Positions 1 through 5,345 of a DNA stretch of 5,345 nt are shown here, piece by piece (positions within the stretch are counted from its first letter, which is position 1; each line of letters begins with the position of its first letter). This stretch comes from Gammaproteobacteria bacterium. GTDB lineage: Bacteria > Pseudomonadota > Gammaproteobacteria > Pseudomonadales > DSM-25080. Both the position numbers and the translations under genes were made by a program. The stretch covers positions 1-5,345 of the forward strand of contig JABXIR010000199.1 of the NCBI GenBank assembly GCA_013372965.1. The letters run 5' to 3'. Below the pieces are notes generated by a model. It made no database searches, was not told the DNA's origin, and saw only the letters and a list, made by a program, of their open reading frames with translations.

Positions 1-1056
1 ATGTTTGAGCCGTGGGTCGTTCATGTTCAGGCGATCCTTTTTGAGCATTTAGTACCTGCCACAGGCGAGGCCGTGCAAGGCGCTCTGCAAGGGTTTCAAG
101 AGGCGGCAAAAAATCTGACCGGTCTCAGCCTGTTGTTGCTCGTGGCAACGGTCGTGATGCTACTCAACACCATCGAGTCCGCGTTCAACAAGATTTGGGG
201 CGTTAAATCGAATCGCTCGATTAAAGCGCGAATCCTACTCTATTGGGCACTCATTACCCTGGGTCCGATGTTACTTGCGGCGGTTGCTGCAATTACCGCT
301 TACATTGAGACGTCCGAGACCTATCAAAATCTGAGCGAAAGCGGGGGCGGCGTATTTTTAGTCTATCTGCCAATGTTGCTTGGTTGGTTGTTACTGACGC
401 TTCTGTTCGTACTCGTCCCGAATTGTCATGTGCGTTTTAAACATGCGGCCGCCGCAGGTGTACTTACATTGATACTGTTGCAGGCTGCGGAGCAGGTATT
501 CGCCCTAGGCTTACTTGGTGCTAACTATTCGAATATCTACGGCGCTTTTGCGGCTCTCCCTGTATTTCTTATTTGGCTCTATCTCGTTTGGTTGATCGTT
601 TTGTTCGGTGCGAATTTGACGCGTTGTCTGCCCGACTATTATTTACGTGATCGTGCGTTACACAGTCGACTGGTGGTCGCTTTGTCGGTCTTGTCTTGGT
701 TATATGCTCGACGGGACAGCGGTGAATTATTGAGCGAGACCGATTGGATCAGAGGCAAAATTAAAGGCCTGCCCACCGAATCTCATGCCGACTGGTTAAA
801 ACTTCGCGAACGACTCATTGAATCCCGTTTACTCGTAGTGACTGAGCAAAGTCAACTAGCGATTGGTCGGGATTTAACGCAATACTCAAAGAGACAGTTT
901 TTGACTACGATAGAACCCAACTTTTTAATGAATCGAACTGTGGGTCTGCTTGGCGGAAAGCTTCCTGAGTCGTTTCGAGAGTCGATGAGTAAGGTATCCG
1001 ATTTGGCAGGCGAAGAATTAAATAGACCATTAAGTGAATGGTTGGGGAATAACTAA
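1..1056 (+). CDS. YihY/UPF0761 (BrkB-like) family inner-membrane protein, 5' partial
   Basis: Polytopic inner-membrane protein of the YihY/UPF0761 family, often labelled ribonuclease BN/BrkB by old misannotation; its molecular function is not settled. The visible 351 residues begin near the family's conserved loop (FEHLVPATGEAVQ, residues 14-26). Helices follow at about 40-60, 77-101, 118-140, 149-172 and 182-206, with family landmarks ALN-like LLNTIESAFNKIW (54-66), LITLGPML (84-91) and NIYGAFAALPVFLIWLYLVW (178-197). Residues ~220-300 form a soluble tail resembling the small helical/winged-helix-like extension of the longer (~410 aa) family members. Compared from memory with E. coli YihY, about 60 N-terminal residues, including the first helix with its SLVPL motif, are missing. 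The ATG at base 1 is therefore probably an internal Met and the gene starts upstream of the window. It directly abuts the next gene. Family assignment is firm; function is unknown. Confidence 0.9.
   Translation: MFEPWVVHVQAILFEHLVPATGEAVQGALQGFQEAAKNLTGLSLLLLVATVVMLLNTIESAFNKIWGVKSNRSIKARILLYWALITLGPMLLAAVAAITAYIETSETYQNLSESGGGVFLVYLPMLLGWLLLTLLFVLVPNCHVRFKHAAAAGVLTLILLQAAEQVFALGLLGANYSNIYGAFAALPVFLIWLYLVWLIVLFGANLTRCLPDYYLRDRALHSRLVVALSVLSWLYARRDSGELLSETDWIRGKIKGLPTESHADWLKLRERLIESRLLVVTEQSQLAIGRDLTQYSKRQFLTTIEPNFLMNRTVGLLGGKLPESFRESMSKVSDLAGEELNRPLSEWLGNN
1044..1048 (+). promoter_or_regulatory. Ribosome-binding site of the thioredoxin lipoprotein gene
   Basis: GGGGA lies 8 bases before the ATG at 1057, inside the last codons of the YihY-family gene. 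The upstream stop codon (TAA, 1054-1056) touches the ATG, giving TAAATG. This arrangement supports the start choice and suggests translational coupling of the two genes. Confidence 0.55.
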
Positions 1057-1509
1057 ATGAAGTTAGCAGTGCGCTGTTTGTTGTTAATTGCCGCGTTTTC
1101 GATGTCTGCGTGTGATCGTGAGCCCAGTTTCGAGACCATGAGCGGAGAAACGTTTCAGCTGTCCAAATATGAAGGGCAGTGGCTGGTGGTGAATTACTGG
1201 GCCATTTGGTGTGCCCCTTGTCGACGCGAAATTCCGGAGCTAAACGAACTCGATCACCTGCGTGATGATCTCATGGTCGTCGGTATTAATTGGGATCAAG
1301 ATCCTCTCGACAAGACGAGCGATTACGCGACGCGAATGGGTATTGAGTTCGAGGTCGTACTAACCGACTTTCCTTATTTGATGGGGCATCCTCGCCCGAA
1401 TATTCTGCCAACGACGTTGATTATTTCCCCAACGGGCGAAATCGTAAACGAGTTGGTTGGTGAGCAAACGATCGAATCCATCTTAAACGCAGTCGACAAC
1501 GCACAATAA
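1057..1509 (+). CDS. TlpA/ResA-type thioredoxin-like lipoprotein
   Basis: Small (150 aa) periplasm-facing thioredoxin-fold protein. The N-terminus is a lipoprotein signal: K2 and R6, hydrophobic core 8-16, and lipobox MSAC with lipidated Cys19. Asp at 20 is the +2 residue that in enterobacteria keeps lipoproteins in the inner membrane by avoiding Lol sorting. The mature part has the active-site motif WAIWCAPCR, with redox cysteines C52 and C55 (bases 1210-1221), and the cis-proline loop LPTT (P118), followed by LIISPTGEIV as in TlpA/ResA/DsbE-like proteins. The known family role is thiol-disulfide exchange in the periplasm, mostly keeping particular cysteines reduced (for example in cytochrome c or cytochrome oxidase assembly) with electrons from DsbD/CcdA. 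No cytochrome gene is in view, so the client is unknown. The start is fixed by the abutting upstream stop and the RBS at 1044. Not full-length DsbE, since no haem-biogenesis genes are adjacent. Confidence 0.92.
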   Translation: MKLAVRCLLLIAAFSMSACDREPSFETMSGETFQLSKYEGQWLVVNYWAIWCAPCRREIPELNELDHLRDDLMVVGINWDQDPLDKTSDYATRMGIEFEVVLTDFPYLMGHPRPNILPTTLIISPTGEIVNELVGEQTIESILNAVDNAQ

Positions 1510-1538
1510 AATCTGCAACGCGGCACGGTGTTGTCTAC
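1492..1538 (+). repeat. Imperfect inverted repeat spanning the end of the thioredoxin gene and the gap before yhhQ
   Basis: GTCGACAAC (1492-1500) and GTTGTCTAC (1530-1538) pair at 8 of 9 positions across a 29-base loop. The loop holds the thioredoxin gene's stop codon. A competing shorter hairpin exists inside it (CAACGC 1516-1521 with GTGTTG 1528-1533, one G-U pair). No T-run follows either stem, so neither is a standard Rho-independent terminator. The rest of the 47-base gap shows no clear promoter. It may be chance. Confidence 0.25.
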
Positions 1539-1556
1539 GCTTAGTAGAAACTCACT

Positions 1557-2225
1557 GTGAACGCGCAGGTTATGCAAAACTACCGACAGCCCTTCAATGT
1601 CCGCTTTTGGACCATTGCCGTTACTCTTCACATTTCTGTGATTGCAGCGTCTAACTACCTCGTTCAGATACCATTGGAACTGTTCGGTTTCACGACGACT
1701 TGGGCGACTTTCAGTTTTCCGATTGTGTATCTGTTGTCGGACTTAACGGTGCGACTTCAAGGGATCAACTTGGCTCGCTGGGTGATTCTCATGTCGATGC
1801 TGCCGTCACTGATTCTGAGTTACGTTTTTGGGATGGTATTTGAGTACGGCGAGTTTCAAAACTGGGATAAATTACTGACGTTCGACTCGTTTGTTGCGCG
1901 AATCGCGCTCGCGTCCCTCACAGCATATGCGGTGGGGCAGTTACTCGATGTCAAAGTGTTCGATCAATTGCGCCGCAAGGGTTCGTGGTGGATAGCGCCG
2001 ACGGGCTCAAGTACGCTTGGCAATGCAGTCGATACGCTGGTGTTCTTTTTTGTGGCTTTCTTCGCGTCAAGTGACGATTTTTATGCGACCAATTGGGTCG
2101 AAATGGGGTTAGTCGATTACGGAGCCAAATTATTATTCACCTTGATCGTGTTTGTACCGGCCTACGGACTCATCGTACGAGCACTGAGCGCCCGCCTTGC
2201 GGCGAGCGATCGGCACTTTAATTAG
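1557..2225 (+). CDS. yhhQ: Queuosine precursor transporter, YhhQ/QPTR family
   Basis: Inner-membrane importer of the queuosine precursors preQ0/preQ1 (VUT family), used to make the queuosine base at the wobble position of certain tRNAs. The 222-residue product tracks the E. coli YhhQ sequence (221 aa, from memory) nearly end to end: SNYLVQIPLELFGFTTTW (32-49), FSFPIVYLLSDLTVR (52-66), LISY-like ILSYVFG (86-92), FVARIALASLTAYAVGQLLD (112-131), WWIAPTGSSTLGNAVDTLVF (144-163) and the late VEMGLVDYGAKLL (181-193). Six hydrophobic segments are visible. The longest start is GTG 1557, bounded by an in-frame TAG at 1545. ATG 1572 (217 aa) is an alternative and starts at a position closer to the family's usual N-terminus; neither has a good ribosome-binding site. 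No que biosynthesis gene and no recognisable preQ1 riboswitch are in view. The gene converges on sirB2 with 3 bases between stops. Confidence 0.94.
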   Translation: MNAQVMQNYRQPFNVRFWTIAVTLHISVIAASNYLVQIPLELFGFTTTWATFSFPIVYLLSDLTVRLQGINLARWVILMSMLPSLILSYVFGMVFEYGEFQNWDKLLTFDSFVARIALASLTAYAVGQLLDVKVFDQLRRKGSWWIAPTGSSTLGNAVDTLVFFFVAFFASSDDFYATNWVEMGLVDYGAKLLFTLIVFVPAYGLIVRALSARLAASDRHFN

Positions 2226-2228
2226 CGG

Positions 2229-2606
2229 TTAAACTAGACCAAAGAGAACGGTTTTGGTGATTGCGGCGTTGGCCATTGCGTAAACACACAATAACGCGGC
2301 AACGGCGAAGCCCCAGCGTGCAGGTTTCGCAAATTTCGGCTTCATCGATAACAAGGCAAGAACGATGTAGGCCACGAGAAGAATGAGCTTCGAAAGTAAC
2401 CAAGGATGCTCAGTTGCCTTTAGACCGAGTGTCACCGCCAGCATCACGCCACTAACGATGAGTGCGAGATTGATGATGTGTGGCACGATATTGAGCCATT
2501 TCGCCGTTGGGTAGCCGGCAATAGTAATTCCGAATCGTATAATAAAGAGCAGCACCGAAATGCCTATCGTGGTCAGGTGCAAGTGGGTTAGTGCTTCGTA
2601 GCTCAT
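2229..2606 (-). CDS. sirB2: SirB2-family four-helix inner-membrane protein
   Basis: Small integral membrane protein (125 aa) of the SirB2 family, named from a Salmonella locus reported to raise invasion-gene expression; its biochemical activity is unknown. Family marks seen: LTHLHLTTIGISVLLFIIRF (residues 6-25), KWLNIVPHIINLALIVSGVM (36-55), HPWLLSKLILLVAYIVLALL (67-86), and the end motif YAMANAAITK (109-118). Four hydrophobic helices lie at about 10-29, 42-62, 69-88 and 97-117. Length matches the family. The start ATG (2604-2606) has a strong AAGGGA ribosome-binding site 6 bases upstream. In enterobacteria sirB2 sits with sirB1, prfA and prmC; here it follows bioA by 67 bases in the same direction, with none of those partners visible in the window. 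It probably rides on the bioA transcript. Family assignment is firm; function is open. Confidence 0.9.
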   Translation of the reverse strand: MSYEALTHLHLTTIGISVLLFIIRFGITIAGYPTAKWLNIVPHIINLALIVSGVMLAVTLGLKATEHPWLLSKLILLVAYIVLALLSMKPKFAKPARWGFAVAALLCVYAMANAAITKTVLFGLV

Positions 2607-2612
2607 AGTGGA

Positions 2613-2618
2613 TCCCTT
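2613..2618 (-). promoter_or_regulatory. Ribosome-binding site of sirB2
   Basis: AAGGGA on the minus strand, 6 bases before the ATG whose first base is 2606. It is one of the clearest Shine-Dalgarno sequences in the window and fixes the sirB2 start. Confidence 0.7.
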
Positions 2619-2673
2619 GTATTTTTACTGTTGTTTTTGTTGTGTCAGCGTTGTCGCCCGTGGGCGTGTGTTT

Positions 2674-3996
2674 TTAGTTCTTGTGTAATTTCTCGAGCAC
2701 GTTTGCAGTGCCTTTACATAGTATCGAGAGTTCCTCGTCGCTCATATTGAACGGTGGCATCATATACACCAGCTTTCCGAACGGTCTTAACCAAATGCCC
2801 TCTGCGACAAGCGCGGGTTGAATGTCGTTGAGAGACACCGAATTTTCCAGTTCGACAACGCCAATCGCACCCAGTACCCGTACATCAGCAATGTACTCCG
2901 CTGACCGGAGTGGACCGAGCAGCTCCTCGAGTTTCGTCTCAATTCGAGTTACGTTACTTTGCCAGTCGGTTTCTAGCAGTAGCTCGATGCTTTCACATGC
3001 AACGGCGCAAGCAAGCGGGTTACCCATAAATGTGGGGCCGTGCATAAATACTCCCGCTTCACCCTGACTAATCGTTGTCGCGACCTCTTCGGAACAAAGG
3101 GTCGCTGCGAGTGTCATATAGCCACCGGTGATCGCCTTGCCCAAGCACATGATATCGGGTTGCACGTCGGCGTGATTCACTGCGAACAGCTGCCCCGTAC
3201 GTCCAAACCCCGTCGCGATCTCGTCGGCGATCATTAATATGTCGAATTCCTCGCAGAGTGCTTTTAAAGCGCTCAGATATTCGGCACTGTAAAAACGCAT
3301 CCCGCCGGCGCCTTGAACGATCGGCTCAATAATGAGTGCTGCGATCTCTTTGTGATGTACCTCGAGAATGCTTCGAGCACTTGCCAGGTCGTGGGGGGTA
3401 AGTGGTCGGTCAATGCCCATTGGAGGCTCATCAGCAAAGAAGTGCGTCGGCATAGAACGGGCGAATAAATGATGCATGCCATTGATCGGATCACAGGTTG
3501 ACATCGCACCGAAGGTGTCGCCGTGGTATCCGCGGCGTACAGTTAATATTTTCGCTTTGTTCGACTTGCCCCGGCTTGCTTGATACTGAATGGCCATCTT
3601 GAGCGCGACTTCAACGGCAACGGAACCCGAATCGGCTAAAAACACCCTTTCTAAATTACTCGGCGTAAGCGCAACCAGTTTTTGGCAGAGTTCTACCGCA
3701 GGTCGATGCGTGAGACCTCCAAACATAACGTGACTCATCGACTTGAGCTGCTTTTCCGCCGCGGCGTTAAGTCGCGGGTGGTTATAGCCATGAATGGTGC
3801 ACCACCATGAGCCCATGCCGTCAATGAGCTTTTTGCCATCGCTCAGTTCGATGTAACTGCCCTCGCAACGTTCGACTACAAAGGTGGGGGTTGGGTTGGT
3901 TGCGGATGAATACGGGTGCCAAATATGGCGCTGATCAAATTCGAGCAGCGCATCGGCGTCCGGTAGTGTCGAGAATCTGTTGGCTGAATTGGTCAT
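2674..3996 (-). CDS. bioA: Adenosylmethionine-8-amino-7-oxononanoate aminotransferase (DAPA synthase)
   Basis: Cytosolic PLP enzyme of biotin synthesis. It transfers the amino group of S-adenosylmethionine to 8-amino-7-oxononanoate (KAPA), giving 7,8-diaminononanoate (DAPA). The 440-residue product is a full-length class III (fold type I) aminotransferase. Visible features: DQRHIWHPYSS (21-31); substrate-pocket GSWW (62-65); ADSGSVAVEVALKMA (121-135), which contacts PLP phosphate; GYHGDTFGAMS (156-166) with the ring-stacking Tyr157; IADEIATGFGRTG (257-269) with PLP-nitrogen Asp258; CLGKAITGGYMT (284-295) with Schiff-base Lys287 (codon 3136-3138); HGPTFMGNPLAC (319-330); and WLRPFGKLVYMMPP (402-415) with Arg404, the counterpart of the E. 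coli Arg that binds the substrate carboxylate. The N-terminus is about 11 residues longer than in E. coli. No other bio gene is in view and no BirA-type palindrome is seen upstream. It follows the metalloprotease gene by 8 bases with an overlapping ribosome-binding site, so it is likely co-transcribed from a promoter outside the window. Confidence 0.97.
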   Translation of the reverse strand: MTNSANRFSTLPDADALLEFDQRHIWHPYSSATNPTPTFVVERCEGSYIELSDGKKLIDGMGSWWCTIHGYNHPRLNAAAEKQLKSMSHVMFGGLTHRPAVELCQKLVALTPSNLERVFLADSGSVAVEVALKMAIQYQASRGKSNKAKILTVRRGYHGDTFGAMSTCDPINGMHHLFARSMPTHFFADEPPMGIDRPLTPHDLASARSILEVHHKEIAALIIEPIVQGAGGMRFYSAEYLSALKALCEEFDILMIADEIATGFGRTGQLFAVNHADVQPDIMCLGKAITGGYMTLAATLCSEEVATTISQGEAGVFMHGPTFMGNPLACAVACESIELLLETDWQSNVTRIETKLEELLGPLRSAEYIADVRVLGAIGVVELENSVSLNDIQPALVAEGIWLRPFGKLVYMMPPFNMSDEELSILCKGTANVLEKLHKN

Positions 3997-4001
3997 AGTA
4001 A

Positions 4002-4006
4002 CTCTT
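4002..4006 (-). promoter_or_regulatory. bioA ribosome-binding site overlapping the upstream stop codon
   Basis: AAGAG on the minus strand lies 5 bases before the bioA ATG and shares two bases with the TAA stop (4005-4007) of the metalloprotease gene. Ribosomes ending the protease would sit on the bioA start region, the usual layout for translational coupling. It also supports the chosen bioA start. Confidence 0.6.
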
Positions 4007-5345
4007 AAATAGGTGAGCCTGGTGGCAGCATCTGGGCATCAGAAGCGCTGGGTGGCGATACACCGTCAAGCAGTGAACTCATGCGTTTTCCATGTGCGCT
4101 TGTTACGTTTGTTTGTTCGTTCAAGTCGACGAGTTTGGCCCACAAGATCGTTTTTGCCTCTTCAGACAACGACGATGAGTCGAGTGAATCGAATAGCGCT
4201 CGTAAGCTGATAACGTCTCGACGCTGAGCAATCGACGTTCTCGCTTGGTCAAATTCGAGCATATTAATCACAAGATCGAGGTGTTGTTCAAGAGAGTACG
4301 ATGCACCCACGAGGCGATTCAGTCGATTTGGAGCGACAAGGCGCTGAAGTACATGGCGGATGTAGGCTTCCGCCATCGCAGTATTGTCTGCGAGTTCAGC
4401 GAGCTGAGATGGAGAGGACTCGCGGGTGCGGTTGAATCCTGTCGGGTGTGGCACTAGGAGTTGTATGAGTTCTGGTTGAATAGCCAGTGCCTCGTCGGAA
4501 ATGGATTCGATCAACGCCAAGGTGGCTTGTTGCTGACGTTGTGCAGGTACTGGCGTAAGCTGTTGTGCTTCACCCACTAACGACGACTGAATGTTGAATC
4601 CACCGATTTGCTTTGCGACGCCATCGGCTTGATACCGCGGAAGGTTATACAATGGAACGAGCAGGTCGTCGAGTCGAGCGGCGATGTCACCGTTGGCGAG
4701 TGCAGACTGGTTAAGCTGCGATAGGGCTTTCCTACGGATGTCGCCTAATCGACGGTACTCAGACGTCGGGTCGTTATGATTATCCCACAAGTGTCCATCA
4801 GCGAAAGCGCCGTCTACTGGGCGCGCGTGGCGATCTGAGACATAGTTGATACCCGAATTTTGAATGTCGGAGATGGCTTGCTCTGGTGAATCGCCATAGC
4901 CATAAGCGACCACTAATTTGTCCCACAGGCCGATGCCTTCATCGTACGCGTCGTTTAGTGCGATATTTCCATCGGCATCCAGAGTAATCAGCGGGTGAGG
5001 GTAATCCATCACCGAGGCACGGTCAGACTCACTGGCCGCAAAATTGTGGGCAATGCCGATTGTATGGCCGACTTCGTGCGCGCTGAGTTGACGAATACGA
5101 GCTAAAGCCATCGCCTGAGCTTCTGCGCTATCCGCGTCGTTGAGAAGTGCTTCCGCAATCAAAATATCTTGACGAACGCGAAGCGAGCCCAGTGTCACAT
5201 GGCCTTTAATGATTTCGCCGGTGCGTGGGTCGATGATACTGGCGCCGTAAGACCAACCTCGAGTTGCTCGATGAACCCAGTTGATGACGTTAAACCGACT
5301 GTCCATTGGGTCGGCGCCTTCGGGCAGTATCTCGACGCGGTAGGC
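4005..5345 (-). CDS. Zinc-dependent metalloprotease (metzincin type, DUF4953/DUF5117 family), 5' partial
   Basis: C-terminal 446 residues of a large, probably exported, zinc protease; full family members run to roughly 800 aa, so close to half is outside the window. The frame stays open to the right edge: 13 codons (AYRVEILPEGADP) precede the Met at 5306, and the family reads through here, so that Met is internal. Numbering from it, conserved WVHRATRGWSYGASIIDPRT (10-29) and GSLRVRQD (40-47) lead to the zinc site HEVGHTIGIAHN (77-88; bases 5043-5078): ligands His77, His81, His87, catalytic Glu78. The metzincin Met-turn SVMDYP (98-103) follows. The alpha-helical C-terminal domain shows EYRRLGDIRRKAL (183-195), LVPLYNLPRYQADGVAKQIGG (216-236, with PRYQ where relatives often have HRYQ) and a normal family end in PPGSPI. 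Substrate unknown. The stop is 8 bases before bioA. All catalytic residues are present, so an active enzyme is expected. Confidence 0.9.
   Translation of the reverse strand, partial: AYRVEILPEGADPMDSRFNVINWVHRATRGWSYGASIIDPRTGEIIKGHVTLGSLRVRQDILIAEALLNDADSAEAQAMALARIRQLSAHEVGHTIGIAHNFAASESDRASVMDYPHPLITLDADGNIALNDAYDEGIGLWDKLVVAYGYGDSPEQAISDIQNSGINYVSDRHARPVDGAFADGHLWDNHNDPTSEYRRLGDIRRKALSQLNQSALANGDIAARLDDLLVPLYNLPRYQADGVAKQIGGFNIQSSLVGEAQQLTPVPAQRQQQATLALIESISDEALAIQPELIQLLVPHPTGFNRTRESSPSQLAELADNTAMAEAYIRHVLQRLVAPNRLNRLVGASYSLEQHLDLVINMLEFDQARTSIAQRRDVISLRALFDSLDSSSLSEEAKTILWAKLVDLNEQTNVTSAHGKRMSSLLDGVSPPSASDAQMLPPGSPI

Noticed and set aside
1510..1556. preQ1 riboswitch ahead of yhhQ
   Set aside because: The gap is short and lacks the stem plus A-rich tail of preQ1-I; the only pairings seen are weak.
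1374..1631. Minus-strand open frame of 85 codons opposite the thioredoxin and yhhQ genes
   Set aside because: It runs antisense over two well-supported genes, and its protein has no recognisable motif. The same applies to the other short frames opposite or within bioA, sirB2 and the protease (for example 2218-2403, 2822-3067, 3040-3237, 3273-3509, 4013-4210 and 4245-4457).
2238..2258. Perfect 6-base inverted repeat ACCAAA/TTTGGT near the convergent gene ends, as a bidirectional terminator
   Set aside because: It is AT-rich, lies inside sirB2 coding sequence, and no U-tract follows on either strand.
2621..2648. Possible minus-strand promoter for sirB2 (CTGACA, then TAAAAAT)
   Set aside because: The -10 match is poor and the spacing short. 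The implied transcription start would fall inside the sirB2 ribosome-binding site.
2655..2675. Hairpin CGCC-CGTG-GGCG followed by TGTGTTTTT on the plus strand, resembling a terminator
   Set aside because: The stem is only 4-5 base pairs, and the T-run lies on the plus strand, where no gene ends. On the minus strand, where bioA ends, no T-run follows the hairpin.
3997..4030. Biotin operator (BirA palindrome) or BioR site upstream of bioA
   Set aside because: No TTGTAAAC/GTTTACAA-type or TTATNNATAA-type palindrome is present in the bases before bioA.

Overview
The window (5345 bases, roughly balanced base composition, gene-dense, no gene-free stretch over 70 bases) looks like ordinary chromosomal DNA from a gammaproteobacterium, probably free-living. 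The basis is that the YhhQ, BioA and SirB2 homologues read very close to the enterobacterial families throughout. Genus cannot be fixed from this sequence alone. There are no RNA genes, insertion sequences, CRISPR arrays, tandem repeats or prophage genes.

Left half, plus strand (1-2225): the 3' part of a YihY/UPF0761-family inner-membrane protein gene (its first ~60 codons lie outside the window), then directly abutting (TAAATG) a small TlpA/ResA-type thioredoxin lipoprotein, then after a 47-base gap a YhhQ-type queuosine-precursor transporter. The first two are almost certainly one transcript, and the third may be too. All three are envelope proteins, but they share no obvious pathway.

Right half, minus strand (2229-5345): reading leftwards, the 3' part of a large zinc metalloprotease gene of the DUF4953/DUF5117 type (metzincin motif plus Met-turn; 5' end outside the window), then 8 bases later bioA (biotin synthesis, KAPA to DAPA), then after 67 bases a SirB2-family four-helix membrane protein. 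The bioA ribosome-binding site overlaps the stop codon of the metalloprotease gene, so those two are likely translationally coupled. The two halves converge with only 3 bases between the yhhQ and sirB2 stop codons.

I found no convincing new biological system. The points most worth a second look are the protease-bioA coupling, the lone sirB2, the inner-membrane-retention residue of the thioredoxin lipoprotein, and the terminator-less convergent junction.
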